The notes: generated by a model not told the origin, from the letters alone. A DNA stretch of 64,000 bases from Spirochaetota bacterium (GCA_025457915.1 JALOTL010000007.1:1-64000), one strand, 5' to 3'. Shown: positions 25,382-35,174, counted from the first letter of the stretch. Made by a program: numbers and translations.

Positions 25382-27841
25382 CTATAGCTGGATCCCCCAG
25401 ACCTTCTGGCTGTATTCCTTAATGGCGCGGTCGCTGGAAAATTTCCCCATGTTGGCGGTATTCAATATCGACCTCCTGGTCCATTCGTTCCTGTCCGAGT
25501 AGGTCCTCGCCGCCTCGTCGTGGGCCTCGAGATATCCCCTGTAATCCGCGAGCACGAAAAACCTGTCTCCCTGGTCGAGAAGCGACCTGATGATCGGCTC
25601 GAACAGATCCTGGTTTCCCGGGGAAAAATAACCGGAGCGTATCATATCGATCGCCCTTTTCAGCTCGTCGTCTTTCAGGTAGTATTTCCTCGGATCGTAT
25701 CTGCTCTTCCTCATCGCCCCTATCTCGTCCGCCTTCAATCCGAATATGAAGATGTTACTCCTTCCCACCTCCTCCATGATTTCTATGTTGGCGCCGTCGA
25801 GAGTACCGATGGTAAGAGCCCCGTTAAGGGCGAACTTCATGTTGCTCGTCCCGGACGCCTCCAGCCCGGCCGTGGATATCTGCTCGGAAAGATCGGCGGC
25901 CGGTATCACCTTTTCCGCCTGGGAAACACAGTAGTTCGGGAGGAACACCACCTTAAGGAGGCCCCTGATCGACGGGTCGTTGTTTACGGTCACTGCCACC
26001 GAGTTGATCAGCTTTATTATGAGCTTGGCTATGAAATAGGCCGGCGCGGCCTTTCCGGCGAACACCACGGTCCTGGGAACGAAGCTCCCTCCCGGGCTGT
26101 CCTTCATGCGGTTGTACAGGGTCACCACGTGAAGAAGATTGAGGAGCTGCCTCTTGTATTCATGTATCCTCTTGACCTGCATGTCGAAAAGCGTGTCGGG
26201 ACTGATTTTCATGCCCGTCTTTCTCTCGATGTACTTTACCAGCTTGAGCTTATTCGCGTATTTGACCCCGTCCCATGATTCGATGAAAGAGGCGTCGCCC
26301 GCGAGCGGGACCAGCTTCTTCAATTCGTACAGGTCCGTGATCCATCCGTCCCCGATGGTCGACGCGAGCAGACCCGAGAGGTTCTGGTTTGCCTGCAGGA
26401 GCCATCTCCTCTGCGTGATGCCGTTGGTTATGTTGATGAACCTGCCCGGAAAAATCGCGTTGAAGTCGCCGAAAAGCTCGTCCCTGAGGATCCTGGAGTG
26501 GAGCTCGGCGACGCCGTTCACGGAATGGCTCCCAACTATCGCCAGGTTGGCCATCCTCACCCTCTTCTCCGGCGATTCCTGGATTATGGAGACCCTGGAG
26601 AGAAGCGATTCGTCGCCCGGGAACCTGGATTCAACGTATTTGAGGAAGCGCCTGTTTATCTCGAATATTATCTCCATGTGCCTTGGGAGCATCCGCGACA
26701 GCAGGTCGACCGGCCATGTCTCGAGGGCCTCCGGGAGCACCGTGTGGTTCGTGTAGGCGAAGGTCGCGGTGCACACCTCCCATGCCTCTTCCCATACAAG
26801 GCCCTCGTCGTCCAGAAGGAGCCTCATCAGCTCCGGAATGCTTATCGCCGGATGCGTGTCGTTGAGATGCACGGCGACCCTGTTGTGGAACTCGCCGAAA
26901 CCGGCATGAAATTTCTTGAACCTCCGCATGATGTCCTGGAACGTCGCCGCCACGAAGAAGTACTGCTGCTTCAGCCTGAGCTCCCTGCCCTGGACCACCT
27001 CGTCGCTCGGATACAGGACCTTCGAAATGTTTTCGCTGAAAACCTTTGACTCCATCGCCCCCATGTAGTCGCCCCTGTTGAAATCCTGGAGGTCGAAGTC
27101 GCGGCTGGATACGGCGGACCACAGCCTCATGTTGATGACGTTTTCATTGGCGTATCCCGGTATGAATATGTCATTGGCCAGGGCCATGACCGATTCGGTG
27201 TCCACCCACCTGTACCCGGTCCCGCCGCCGGGAGCGGTGAAGGGCTCGCTCCTCCCGTAGAACATGACCTTGTATAGATATCCCCTTCGGGAAAATTCCC
27301 AGGGGCACCCGTACCTTACCCAGTTATCGCTCTGCTCGACCTGGTATCCGTCGACGATCGTCTGGTAGAATATGCCGTAGTCGTACCTTATCCCGTAGCC
27401 GTACCCCGGTATCTTCAGCGTAGCCATGGAATCCATGAAGCATGAGGCCAGCCTTCCCAGACCGCCGTTGCCGAGGCCGGCATCGTATTCCTCCTCCTCG
27501 AGATCCTCGAGGTTGAAATCAAGGCCCTCCATGGCGTTTTCGCAGTCGTCCCTCATCTGCAGGTTGGTAACGTAATTCATCAGGAACCGGCCCGGGAGAA
27601 ACTCAAGGGACAGGTAATATACGCTCTTGGACTTGTTATCGTAATAGGAGCGGAGCGCCTTGAGCCACTGGTTGACCATCCTGTCCCGGACGCAATAGGC
27701 CAGCCCGCTGAAAAAGGTGTCTTTCCTGGGAAAAGTGAAGTCATTGCCGAGGATCGTGATAACGTGCCTTTCTATGTTATGCCTGAGGTTGTCGGCAGAA
27801 TGCTTCCTGTCTCCCGAACGGCCGTCATTCTTTGCAGTCAT
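25382..27841 (-). CDS. glgP: Glycogen/starch phosphorylase
   Basis: 819 residues, full length for GT35. It releases glucose-1-phosphate from alpha-1,4-glucans using pyridoxal phosphate. Recognisable segments: YLSLEFLPGRFLMNYV, LGNGGLGRLASCFMDS, HLNDTHPAISIPELMR, and the PLP region EASGTSNMKFALNGALTIG with its Lys. The ribosome site GGAGGAGA precedes the ATG by about 8 nt. No transport or branching genes are adjacent; the synthase/amylase fusion at 48434-53314 supplies the opposite reaction. A cytosolic core enzyme. Confidence 0.97.
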   Translation of the reverse strand: MTAKNDGRSGDRKHSADNLRHNIERHVITILGNDFTFPRKDTFFSGLAYCVRDRMVNQWLKALRSYYDNKSKSVYYLSLEFLPGRFLMNYVTNLQMRDDCENAMEGLDFNLEDLEEEEYDAGLGNGGLGRLASCFMDSMATLKIPGYGYGIRYDYGIFYQTIVDGYQVEQSDNWVRYGCPWEFSRRGYLYKVMFYGRSEPFTAPGGGTGYRWVDTESVMALANDIFIPGYANENVINMRLWSAVSSRDFDLQDFNRGDYMGAMESKVFSENISKVLYPSDEVVQGRELRLKQQYFFVAATFQDIMRRFKKFHAGFGEFHNRVAVHLNDTHPAISIPELMRLLLDDEGLVWEEAWEVCTATFAYTNHTVLPEALETWPVDLLSRMLPRHMEIIFEINRRFLKYVESRFPGDESLLSRVSIIQESPEKRVRMANLAIVGSHSVNGVAELHSRILRDELFGDFNAIFPGRFINITNGITQRRWLLQANQNLSGLLASTIGDGWITDLYELKKLVPLAGDASFIESWDGVKYANKLKLVKYIERKTGMKISPDTLFDMQVKRIHEYKRQLLNLLHVVTLYNRMKDSPGGSFVPRTVVFAGKAAPAYFIAKLIIKLINSVAVTVNNDPSIRGLLKVVFLPNYCVSQAEKVIPAADLSEQISTAGLEASGTSNMKFALNGALTIGTLDGANIEIMEEVGRSNIFIFGLKADEIGAMRKSRYDPRKYYLKDDELKRAIDMIRSGYFSPGNQDLFEPIIRSLLDQGDRFFVLADYRGYLEAHDEAARTYSDRNEWTRRSILNTANMGKFSSDRAIKEYSQKVWGIQL

Positions 27842-28122
27842 CTGGATGTCTCCTCCGTATGATTGTTAACGATAGCTTCCTTTAATAATTTTTCAACCCG
27901 TTTTTTATTAATAATCATCATGGGCATGAAACCACGGCAATAGTATTGACCATATAATGCGGTTTTGAACAGAAAAACCTTTCAAACGCTTCCCCAGTGC
28001 CCGCCGCGTTACACGTTCAAAAGGCCCTGCTGTATCGATAAAAAAAGATTGAATTGACGCGGCCTTCTCTTATTATATATCCATTGGATTGCTTAATGAA
28101 ACCTTTTGAACGGAGCGAATAC

Positions 28123-29361
28123 ATGGTAGCGCGAAAAATACTGATATTATCCGCCGCAATCTGCATCCTGATGCCCGGCACGCACGTCAGGGCCTACGAC
28201 CTTTTCGACAGGGCCTACGAGATGATGTCGCAGGGCAAGCTGGTCAAAGCACTCGAGCTGTACGAAAAGGCGCTCGCGGCAAACCCGGAATCCCCGGACA
28301 TATGGCAGGAATACACCATCTGCCTGAGAAAACTGAAGAGGTTCCAGAAATCGCTCCAGGCCGGCTGGAAGACCATGGAGCTGGGGGGAGAGACCGAGGG
28401 CAGGTGGGCCAATATCGGGAACGTCATGCTCGAGGTCCATGCCTGGGAACAGGCCTTCGATGCATACAGGAAGGCCGATGCGATGACGAGGAATAAAAAA
28501 TGGGCCGCCCAGAATTTTCTCAACCTGGGCTTCGAGCAATGGATATACGGAAACAACAGCGGCGCTGAAAAATGCTTCACGCAGGCGCTTTCCATAGATC
28601 CGGAAAACGGCCTCGCAGTGCTGGACCTGGGAAATTTCCACGCTTCCACCGGAGATATCGTGTCAGGAAAGGAACAGATCCGGAAGGCCATCGAGCTCCT
28701 GAAAAACGATCCCAAGTCCAAGGCCATGGCATACGCGAAGCAGAGCCTTGATGCGATCGAGAAAAACGGCAGCCTTACCGCGCCGTTTCCGAGGGGAAAA
28801 TCCTACCAGTTCGCGCCGGAGCACCTGCTGAAAAGACCGCCCGCGAAGGCCGCCCTCAACATGATGACCGACCGCATGGTGAAAAGGCTGGTAAGCATTG
28901 AGGAAAAGGCCACCCTCACGTTGACGACGCCGGAAGAATGGCTCGAACTGCTGAAAGTCAACGAACAGAGGGGGATATTGACCATCGAATACCTTTCCCC
29001 TCCTGGAAAGGAAAGGTTCCATTTCCTCATATCGCCGCTTACGGGATTGAAGGACAGCAAGACCGCCAGGGACGTTAAAGCCATGGCGGAGGGATCCGGT
29101 AAAAGGCTCCTGGGAAGGTCGATTGAAAAGGAGCTTGAAATCTTCGAGCTGAAGGGAAGGGAGATAGAGGGATACGCATACACCCTTTCCGATAAAAGCT
29201 TTAAAAAAGGCGCTAATCCCGAGGAATATCCGTTCGTCACGCAGGGGTTCCTCCTTTCATCCGGGACGGTGCATTCATTCACGGTGCTCACCGACTCGAA
29301 GGAAAAAGCCTTCATAATGTCCGTGCTGGACGTCCTGAAATCAATTTCATACGTCAGGTGA
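28123..29361 (+). CDS. Exported TPR protein
   Basis: 412 residues from ATG 28123 (GGAG 8 nt upstream). Signal peptide ARKILILSAAICILMPGTHVRA. TPR repeats at about 25-220 (YEMMSQGKLVKALELYEKAL, GNFHASTGDIVSGKEQIRKA), then a mixed alpha-beta domain with LTLTTPEEWLELL and a C-terminal FIMSVLDVLKSI helix. The C-terminal half resembles domains that measure quantities such as periplasmic lipid-transfer modules, but I cannot name it. Monocistronic, between a phosphorylase and a metallopeptidase. Confidence 0.7.
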   Translation: MVARKILILSAAICILMPGTHVRAYDLFDRAYEMMSQGKLVKALELYEKALAANPESPDIWQEYTICLRKLKRFQKSLQAGWKTMELGGETEGRWANIGNVMLEVHAWEQAFDAYRKADAMTRNKKWAAQNFLNLGFEQWIYGNNSGAEKCFTQALSIDPENGLAVLDLGNFHASTGDIVSGKEQIRKAIELLKNDPKSKAMAYAKQSLDAIEKNGSLTAPFPRGKSYQFAPEHLLKRPPAKAALNMMTDRMVKRLVSIEEKATLTLTTPEEWLELLKVNEQRGILTIEYLSPPGKERFHFLISPLTGLKDSKTARDVKAMAEGSGKRLLGRSIEKELEIFELKGREIEGYAYTLSDKSFKKGANPEEYPFVTQGFLLSSGTVHSFTVLTDSKEKAFIMSVLDVLKSISYVR

Positions 29362-29641
29362 AATGAATTCCGGAAGGTCGCGTTTTTTATGTTTAAAAAA
29401 AATTTCCTAAAATGCTTGTCAAATTCCTTCCCGTTATTATTTTAATATGAAGGCGGGGATTGAAGATATTGTAACATATATCGTTCATCCGCCCCACAAT
29501 CATGGGCTACTTGATAAATTTGATTTTTCATTATAAAACCGCTGAAAAACGAATTTATACGCTGAGGAGCCCGCAGGGGAACACGCGAATTTGATTATCA
29601 GAAGTTCCCTTATTCCAGTTCAGCTGTAAAAGGAGAAAAAA
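29362..29641. other. Intergenic region with a dispersed repeat
   Basis: No gene. Its second half (29514-29607) is a copy of the intergenic element also found at 60033-60241. It ends in the ribosome site (AAAAGGAG) of the metallopeptidase gene. Confidence 0.6.
29514..29607 (+). repeat. Dispersed intergenic repeat, copy A (uninterrupted)
   Basis: The first 36 bp (29514-29549, ATAAATTTGATTTTT onward) match 60033-60068 with one mismatch. The tail GGGAACA ... GATTTGATTAT ... GTTC (29577-29607) matches 60211-60241. The middle aligns once a 112-bp interruption is removed from copy B. It does not code and has no clear terminal repeats. Confidence 0.7.
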
Positions 29642-30337
29642 ATGTTAGGAATAGACCCACTCTACTGGATGATGATGATACCGGTCTTCATACTTTCGGC
29701 CTTCTCGTCATTGAGGGTCAAGACCACCTTCAATAAATTCTCGAAGCTGGGCTCCAGGTCGGGAATGACCGGCGCCGAAACCGCGGCCCTGATACTCAAG
29801 AGGAACGGACTGTCGGACGTGCAGGTGGTGGAAACCGGCGGGTTCCTCTCCGACCACTACGATCCGTCCAAGAGGGTCGTGAGGCTGTCGCCCGACGTGT
29901 TCAGGAATAATTCGATCGCCGCCATCGGAGTAGCCGCGCACGAAACAGGCCACGCCGTTCAGCATAAGACCGGCTATTCGCCCCTGGTGCTGAGGAACAT
30001 GATGGTTCCGATAGCATCCATCGGGTCTAACTTCGCATGGATAATCATTATTGCCGGCTTCGTCCTCGGATTTCTCGGCCTTGTAAAGATAGGAATTGTT
30101 CTTTTCAGCGCCGTCGTGTTCTTCCAGATCGTAACTCTTCCGGTGGAATTCAACGCCTCGAGCAGGGCGAAGGAGATGCTTTCCTCTTACGGCATACTCT
30201 CTTCGACGGAGATGGAGGGCGTAAAAAAGGTGCTTTCCGCGGCGGCCATGACCTACGTGGCTGCGGCGGCATCGGCCATCATGACGCTTCTTTATTTCCT
30301 GATAAGGGCCGGGCTTCTCGGCGGCAGGGATGATTGA
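29642..30337 (+). CDS. YugP-like membrane zinc metallopeptidase
   Basis: 231 residues, Zn_peptidase_2 family. The zinc motif HETGH lies at about residue 100 in VAAHETGHAVQHKTG. An N-terminal helix (YWMMMIPVFILSAFSS) and two or three further helices after residue 120 place it in the inner membrane. The third ligand is probably in the LPVEFNASSRAKEML helix (Glu about 171). Family members are of uncertain substrate. Ribosome site AAAGGAG 6 nt before the ATG. Confidence 0.9.
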   Translation: MLGIDPLYWMMMIPVFILSAFSSLRVKTTFNKFSKLGSRSGMTGAETAALILKRNGLSDVQVVETGGFLSDHYDPSKRVVRLSPDVFRNNSIAAIGVAAHETGHAVQHKTGYSPLVLRNMMVPIASIGSNFAWIIIIAGFVLGFLGLVKIGIVLFSAVVFFQIVTLPVEFNASSRAKEMLSSYGILSSTEMEGVKKVLSAAAMTYVAAAASAIMTLLYFLIRAGLLGGRDD

Positions 30338-30461
30338 CACCCGTTCGCGGACCAACATACGCGAAATCTGATTAATCAGCGTAAAAAACAATTTTTCCTG
30401 TCACTTTTCCAGTCCGGAATTGTTAAATACAATAATCACATCAATTTCGAGGTTTATCATT

Positions 30462-31223
30462 ATGAAAAGAATATTACTAACGGCGGCGGTGATCGCCTGT
30501 CTCGCATCGCCGTCATTCGCGCAGGACGAAAAAACCGAAAAAAAAGAGGCCGATAAAAAACCCGCGGCAGAAACGGAGATAAAACGCCCAAAAAAAGACG
30601 ACCCCGTCAAAAACGACGGCAAGGCCTCCGGCGACGTGAAAAAAACGCCTGTCGACCAGTGGAACGTCGTGCTTCACGTCGGGAAAATAGCTGGATTTTC
30701 GATCGGTGGAGGAAAGAACGGCAGTTCCATGGGAGTAAACGTCAATCCCGCGGTTTCCCTGGGGGCGGATCTTTTCCTGTTCAGGGGAATCGCTTTCGGC
30801 GGGACCGCCATGTACCGCTATATGAACCAGAAGATCGATATCCCGATCATCATATCAAGCATGCCCGTCAAGGTCAGGGTGAATCCGAAAGTCCACGCTT
30901 GGAGCGCCGGGCCGTCCATGATCCTGTACTACCCCCTCACGGACAACTTTTATCCTTACATAAGGGGCCAGTTCAATTACGGGCAGGCCTTTGCCAAGGT
31001 TAAAATACTGAAGGAATTTTCCGGAAAGGGGAGCTACATGGAATACGGAGGCGGGCTGGGGTTCGTTTATGTTTTCAAGAACAACCTCGGGCTGTTTCTT
31101 GAAGCGACCCATATAAGGGACAGGATGAAAATGGAAGAACCAAAAATGATATCGGATTTAATCAGGATGAACACCAGGGGATATACTACGAACATAAACC
31201 TCGGATTGAGCATATTTCTCTGA
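30462..31223 (+). CDS. Outer-membrane beta-barrel-like protein
   Basis: 253 residues from ATG 30462 with GAGG upstream. Signal peptide KRILLTAAVIACLASPSFA, then a linker of about 50 residues dominated by Lys, Glu, Asp and Pro, then eight or so amphipathic strands (GGTAMYRYMNQKI, FYPYIRGQFNYGQAFAK, LGLFLEATHIRDRM, TNINLGLSIFL) ending in a C-terminal Leu/Phe strand. This fits an OmpW/opacity-type barrel with a charged N-terminal extension. A strong terminator follows. Confidence 0.72.
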   Translation: MKRILLTAAVIACLASPSFAQDEKTEKKEADKKPAAETEIKRPKKDDPVKNDGKASGDVKKTPVDQWNVVLHVGKIAGFSIGGGKNGSSMGVNVNPAVSLGADLFLFRGIAFGGTAMYRYMNQKIDIPIIISSMPVKVRVNPKVHAWSAGPSMILYYPLTDNFYPYIRGQFNYGQAFAKVKILKEFSGKGSYMEYGGGLGFVYVFKNNLGLFLEATHIRDRMKMEEPKMISDLIRMNTRGYTTNINLGLSIFL

Positions 31224-31248
31224 AAAAAAAGCACCTTATTGGCACACG

Positions 31249-31278
31249 GGGCGGTCGGAATTTACCGCCCTTTTTTTT
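31249..31278 (+). terminator. Rho-independent terminator
   Basis: GGGCGGT (31249-31255) and ACCGCCC (31264-31270) with an 8-nt loop, followed by eight Ts. It ends the beta-barrel gene. Confidence 0.9.
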
Positions 31279-31293
31279 CTTTACGCTAAACTG

Positions 31294-31323
31294 TTGACAA
31301 ACCCGCAGGAGAAAGTGTAATAT
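31294..31323 (+). promoter_or_regulatory. Probable promoter of the YihY gene
   Basis: TTGACA at 31294-31299 and TAATAT at 31318-31323, spacing 18 bp, 20 nt before the ATG. The position between a terminator and a gene fits. Confidence 0.55.
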
Positions 31324-31343
31324 TATCAAAACCCCTTTTTACC

Positions 31344-32312
31344 ATGAAAAAACAGAAATTAAAAAAATCGGCCCTGAAACTCCTGCGCCCCTTCAAGGCC
31401 ATCGCCCTTTTTGTCGCCGTGGACATGAAAAAGGTCATGAAAAATTTCGCCAGGCACGACGGTGAGCTTTCCACTTGCGCGCTAGCTTTTTTTCTTTTAA
31501 TATCCTTTATCCCCGCGTCCCTGGTGATAATTTCCATATTGAGCTTCTTCTATGATTCGGAAGACATGGCCTCTTTTTATCTTACAAACATAAAGTACCA
31601 GCTCCCATCGATCAACATAGAGGACATCAGTTCAATATTCGACAAGATCGTTTACAGCAAACGGTACCTCGCGTTCATCTGGCTACCTTTTCTTTTCTGG
31701 TGGGGAAGCTTCGTCTTCGACATCATTGAAAGGGGCCTGGAAAAGGCGTTCAAGATCAAGGAAAGCAGGAAGTACTGGAAGGCCAAGATCCGACATTTCA
31801 TCATCATAATCGGGATCGGCTTTTTCGTCCTGTTCCTGACACTCGCATCAAACCTCATCGCGGTCGCGAAAAACAGCGACATAGTGAATTACGCAAACCA
31901 GAATCTTGGGAATATCCCGATTTTAAAAAGCTACCTTCTGAAGATAGGGCACATACCCCTGATCCTGAGTTCCGCCATGACCCTTCTCATCAACTCGGTC
32001 CTGATATTCCTGCTGTACAAGTTCGTACCGCCGGCGAAGCTGAAAAACCGGTCGCTTTTCAAAGGCGCCCTTTTCGCCTCGCTGAGCTACGAGGTTGTTA
32101 AGTGGCTCTTTTCGTACTACATCACGGAGATAAACGACTATTCATCGATCTTCGGATCCCTGAACACAGTGGTAATCCTGATGATATGGATCTGGTACAC
32201 CTGTTTCCTGTTCGTGATAGGCGCGGAGATGGCATGGGTGATGGACGAAAAAAAAACGGCCGCCGCGCTGAAGGCATCTGAAAAAAACAACGCCGCTGAA
32301 ACAGGCAAATGA
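31344..32312 (+). CDS. YihY/BrkB family inner-membrane protein
   Basis: 322 residues with six hydrophobic segments, starting LSTCALAFFLLISFIPASLV (about 40), and the family pattern GSFVFDIIERGLEKAF, then WLFSYYITEINDYSSIFGSLNTVV (about 255-278) and IWIWYTCFLFVIGAEM. The family was once annotated as RNase BN, which is now considered wrong; the function is uncertain, possibly envelope transport. The tail is Lys/Ala-rich. The ribosome site is poor. Confidence 0.9.
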   Translation: MKKQKLKKSALKLLRPFKAIALFVAVDMKKVMKNFARHDGELSTCALAFFLLISFIPASLVIISILSFFYDSEDMASFYLTNIKYQLPSINIEDISSIFDKIVYSKRYLAFIWLPFLFWWGSFVFDIIERGLEKAFKIKESRKYWKAKIRHFIIIIGIGFFVLFLTLASNLIAVAKNSDIVNYANQNLGNIPILKSYLLKIGHIPLILSSAMTLLINSVLIFLLYKFVPPAKLKNRSLFKGALFASLSYEVVKWLFSYYITEINDYSSIFGSLNTVVILMIWIWYTCFLFVIGAEMAWVMDEKKTAAALKASEKNNAAETGK

Positions 32313-32346
32313 ACAATTCAGTCCGGGCCGGCAGGCACGGACCGGT

Positions 32347-33150
32347 TCAAGGGTGCTTCCTCCTGAAAGCGCCCAGCCTGAAGTCCCCAATAATTTCGGA
32401 GCAGTATTCCTTCACCCTGAATACCGCGCCGTAACCCGTAAGTCCTGTAAAAGTCCCTATTATCTTTTTTTTCCTCTTATCCTCGACGAAAAGGCCCTTG
32501 AACAGAAGGGGCGTTTCCAGTCCGCCGCTTCTTGATTCTATGAGCTTATCGCAGAATTTAACGAGATCATGGAGCAGGAAGCCGCATTCCTTGAGATAGT
32601 CGTTCCTGTCCGCCTCTATCTCTATGTCCCTCGCGTTGTTCCTCGAAAGCACCAGGATATGGTCCTGAATCCTTTTGGGATGCCGTGATTTTACCGGCGT
32701 CGCGAGGAAATCAAGACGATCAAAAAGTTCCCGCAGTTCGTTTTTTTTATCTTCAGCGAGTTCCATGAGCGAGAATACCGGCATGAAGTGAAGCGACAAT
32801 TCCGACATGGCGCCGTAGAGGTGGGTTATCTCGTACATGGCCGAAGGATGAAATCCGATTTCTGGATATTTCCTGATCCTGGCCGTATTCTCTTCTATTA
32901 TCCGGTCCACCTTTTCCGAAAAGGATTTCCGGCTGCCGCTCTTCTCGTACCTTTCCCTGGTTTTTTCGAAATTGGCGATCTCGGCGAGAACGAACCCCTC
33001 GAGGTTCATTCTGTTCCGGACTGCCATCTCGAGCCTTTCGTTGAAGGCGTCGAGGTTGAACCATTTCGGGCTGTGCTTCTTCGAATACTCCCCGTACTTT
33101 TCCCTGAGCTTTGAAATGACCCTTTCGATCTCCTTTTCAGTCATCGGCAC
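32347..33150 (-). CDS. Helical protein of unknown function
   Basis: 267 residues, no signal or membrane segment, strongly charged. N-terminal helices contain coiled-coil-like stretches (MTEKEIERVISKLREKYGEY, RMNLEGFVLAEIANFEKTRE). The C-terminal 50 residues look beta-rich (KKIIGTFTGLTGYGAVFRVKEY). It starts 12 nt after the HEAT-repeat gene stops, on the same strand, so they are an operon. No family recognised. Confidence 0.65.
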   Translation of the reverse strand: MPMTEKEIERVISKLREKYGEYSKKHSPKWFNLDAFNERLEMAVRNRMNLEGFVLAEIANFEKTRERYEKSGSRKSFSEKVDRIIEENTARIRKYPEIGFHPSAMYEITHLYGAMSELSLHFMPVFSLMELAEDKKNELRELFDRLDFLATPVKSRHPKRIQDHILVLSRNNARDIEIEADRNDYLKECGFLLHDLVKFCDKLIESRSGGLETPLLFKGLFVEDKRKKKIIGTFTGLTGYGAVFRVKEYCSEIIGDFRLGAFRRKHP

Positions 33151-33162
33151 AACCGGGCCTTC

Positions 33163-34467
33163 CTATATGTGGCGCCTGATATAGTCTCTGATCAGGTTTC
33201 CGAGAATGTCCCTGAAAAGCGGCTCCCTCTCCATCGAATAAATATCGAAGAGGGAAACAAGAGTCTGCCTGTCCAGCATGGTTTTGATTGAATAGAGGGC
33301 GGCAGTCCTTACGTATGTTATGGGGTCCTTTTCAATTATTTCCAGGAGCCTGTTTATCGTCTGCCTGCTCTTGTAATTGCCGAGCGCGTCGCACAGTTCG
33401 GCCCTGACCTTGTAGTCTGAGTCAGATAGTCCGTTGTAGATGACGCCGACGGCCCTCTGGTCCCTTATCGCGCCCAGTATATAAGCGGACTTGACCCTCC
33501 TCCTGTAATCGGAATCCGAGGCGAGAACCTTCTCCACGCCCCTCAGGTCACCTCCCCTTTTAAAGTTCATGAGACCGTCAAGGATGCTGTCCTTTATCTC
33601 CGGGTCGTCCTCAACCATCAGCCTGGAGGAAAGGGGCTCCGCGGCTCCGTACGAACCAATCTGGATGAACGCCCTGGCGGCGGCGAGCCTCAGGTCGCGG
33701 TTCCTTTCATTCAGGGCCTTCACGAGCACGTAGCTGGCGCCGTTGTCTTTCATCTCTCCCATTGCCTCGATGGCGCTGATCCTCACCTCGTCGTTCCTGT
33801 CGCCGGCGCCGGCGTTCCTTATGATGCCGGCCGCCTCCATGAGCTGGTTTTTCCTGAAGCAGTTGATCACGTATATCCTGATGGACTTGTTTTCGTCCCT
33901 CATCATTTCCACGAGATGGCTGTAAAACCTCTTGTCATAAAGGTAGTTCATTGCCTCGATGAAATAAATCCTGTGCACGGGATTTTCATGCCCGGCCATT
34001 GCCAGTATGACGGGATACATCCTGTCGTCGCCGTTCTTTCGCAGGGCCATGGCCGCGCTTATTCTGACCGGCTGATGAGGACTCGTCAGCTCCTTCGCGA
34101 TCGGAAGAACGACGCTCCTGTCCCTCAGTTCGGCCATGAATTCAATGAGGTCCCTCTTTAAAATATACGAATCCGACTCCCTCAGGATTTCCAGGCACGG
34201 CTGCACGAGCTCCTTCTGGGGATAGAACTTGAGGGCCTCGAAAAGGGCCTTCTGTTCCCCGTATCTGCCGCTCCTGAGCCTGTCGAGGATCTTTGCCGGA
34301 AGGTCGGCCGGCCTGTTTTTTTTCAAATAATTCAGCGCCTGTCGGTTTTCCTTCTGGTCCCTGCTGAGGAGCATGGAAAACAGGCTCCCGGCTGATTCCT
34401 CGCAGTATGCCGTCCCCGAAAAAATCAGCATGGCCATGACAATGACGATCGGGCTATTGTTTTTCAT
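33163..34467 (-). CDS. Exported HEAT-repeat protein
   Basis: 434 residues: signal peptide (VIVMAMLIFSGTAYC) and about ten HEAT repeats filling the rest, e.g. VRISAIEAMGEMKDNGA, LRLAAARAFIQIGSYGAAEPL, VRAELCDALGNYKSRQTI. A Cys at the end of the signal (AYCEE) makes a lipoprotein possible, although the -1 position Tyr is unusual. Likely a periplasmic scaffold. It heads a two-gene unit with the helical protein downstream. Confidence 0.8.
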   Translation of the reverse strand: MKNNSPIVIVMAMLIFSGTAYCEESAGSLFSMLLSRDQKENRQALNYLKKNRPADLPAKILDRLRSGRYGEQKALFEALKFYPQKELVQPCLEILRESDSYILKRDLIEFMAELRDRSVVLPIAKELTSPHQPVRISAAMALRKNGDDRMYPVILAMAGHENPVHRIYFIEAMNYLYDKRFYSHLVEMMRDENKSIRIYVINCFRKNQLMEAAGIIRNAGAGDRNDEVRISAIEAMGEMKDNGASYVLVKALNERNRDLRLAAARAFIQIGSYGAAEPLSSRLMVEDDPEIKDSILDGLMNFKRGGDLRGVEKVLASDSDYRRRVKSAYILGAIRDQRAVGVIYNGLSDSDYKVRAELCDALGNYKSRQTINRLLEIIEKDPITYVRTAALYSIKTMLDRQTLVSLFDIYSMEREPLFRDILGNLIRDYIRRHI

Positions 34468-34500
34468 ATAAAATTCCGGTTATAATCCGAGCTCTAACAT

Positions 34501-34525
34501 GAAAACCCGGCTTGACCGGGTTTTC
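34501..34525 (-). terminator. Terminator hairpin after the TetR gene
   Basis: Perfect 10-bp stem GAAAACCCGG/CCGGGTTTTC with a 5-nt loop, 27 nt past the TetR stop. The Ts are inside the stem, so it can work on both strands. Confidence 0.65.
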
Positions 34526-34552
34526 GTATTAATTCTAATATTTTAAAAGGCC

Positions 34553-35170
34553 TCAATTTGACTGCTTTAATACACCATTGAGATAATTGTTTGCGATTGA
34601 ATCCACGACAGACCCGTCGAGCACGTTCAGGTTCTTCTTGTCGTATTCATATACGATCATCATGACCCCTCCCACAATCATCGAAGCGGTAATGTCCGGG
34701 TCCACGTTGTTTTTAAAAACCCCGAGGTTCTTTATCTCCGCGACCTCCTTGGCGATTATCTTCACGATTGACATTACCGACAAATTGACCCTGTCGACCA
34801 CCTCGGTATCAATGCCGGAAATGTCCCTGAAGATCAGCCTGATGACGATGGGCTCGTTGACGAGAACGGATATGCATTTTGAAATCCGGTTGTTTATGAA
34901 TTTCACCATCGCCTTGGGGTCAGGGGACGATTTGAAATATTCCTTCATGTCGTCCTGGTCGAAGATGTCCTCGATATCGTCGATCACTGAATCAAGTATC
35001 GCGTAAAGGATTTCCTTTTTATTGCTGAAATACTGGTAAACAGTACCCCTGGCTATGTTTAACTTTTCGCAAACCTGTCCAATATGGGTGCTTTGAAACC
35101 CGTTTTGAATGAACATTTCCTTGGCCGTCTCGATTATCTGCAGTTTTCTTCTTTCACCCTTTGGCGGCAT
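34553..35170 (-). CDS. TetR-family transcriptional regulator
   Basis: 205 residues from ATG 35170 with GAGG upstream; the frame is open to 35251 but that part overlaps the small gene. HTH at about 8-52: LQIIETAKEMFIQNGFQSTHIG, VCEKLNIARGTVYQYFSNKKEIL, which is the canonical TetR pattern. The C-terminal ligand domain ends NYLNGVLKQSN. It is preceded 4 nt upstream by a 44-residue gene on the same strand. No divergent target gene is close; the ligand is unknown. Confidence 0.93.
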   Translation of the reverse strand: MPPKGERRKLQIIETAKEMFIQNGFQSTHIGQVCEKLNIARGTVYQYFSNKKEILYAILDSVIDDIEDIFDQDDMKEYFKSSPDPKAMVKFINNRISKCISVLVNEPIVIRLIFRDISGIDTEVVDRVNLSVMSIVKIIAKEVAEIKNLGVFKNNVDPDITASMIVGGVMMIVYEYDKKNLNVLDGSVVDSIANNYLNGVLKQSN

Positions 35171-35174
35171 AGCA

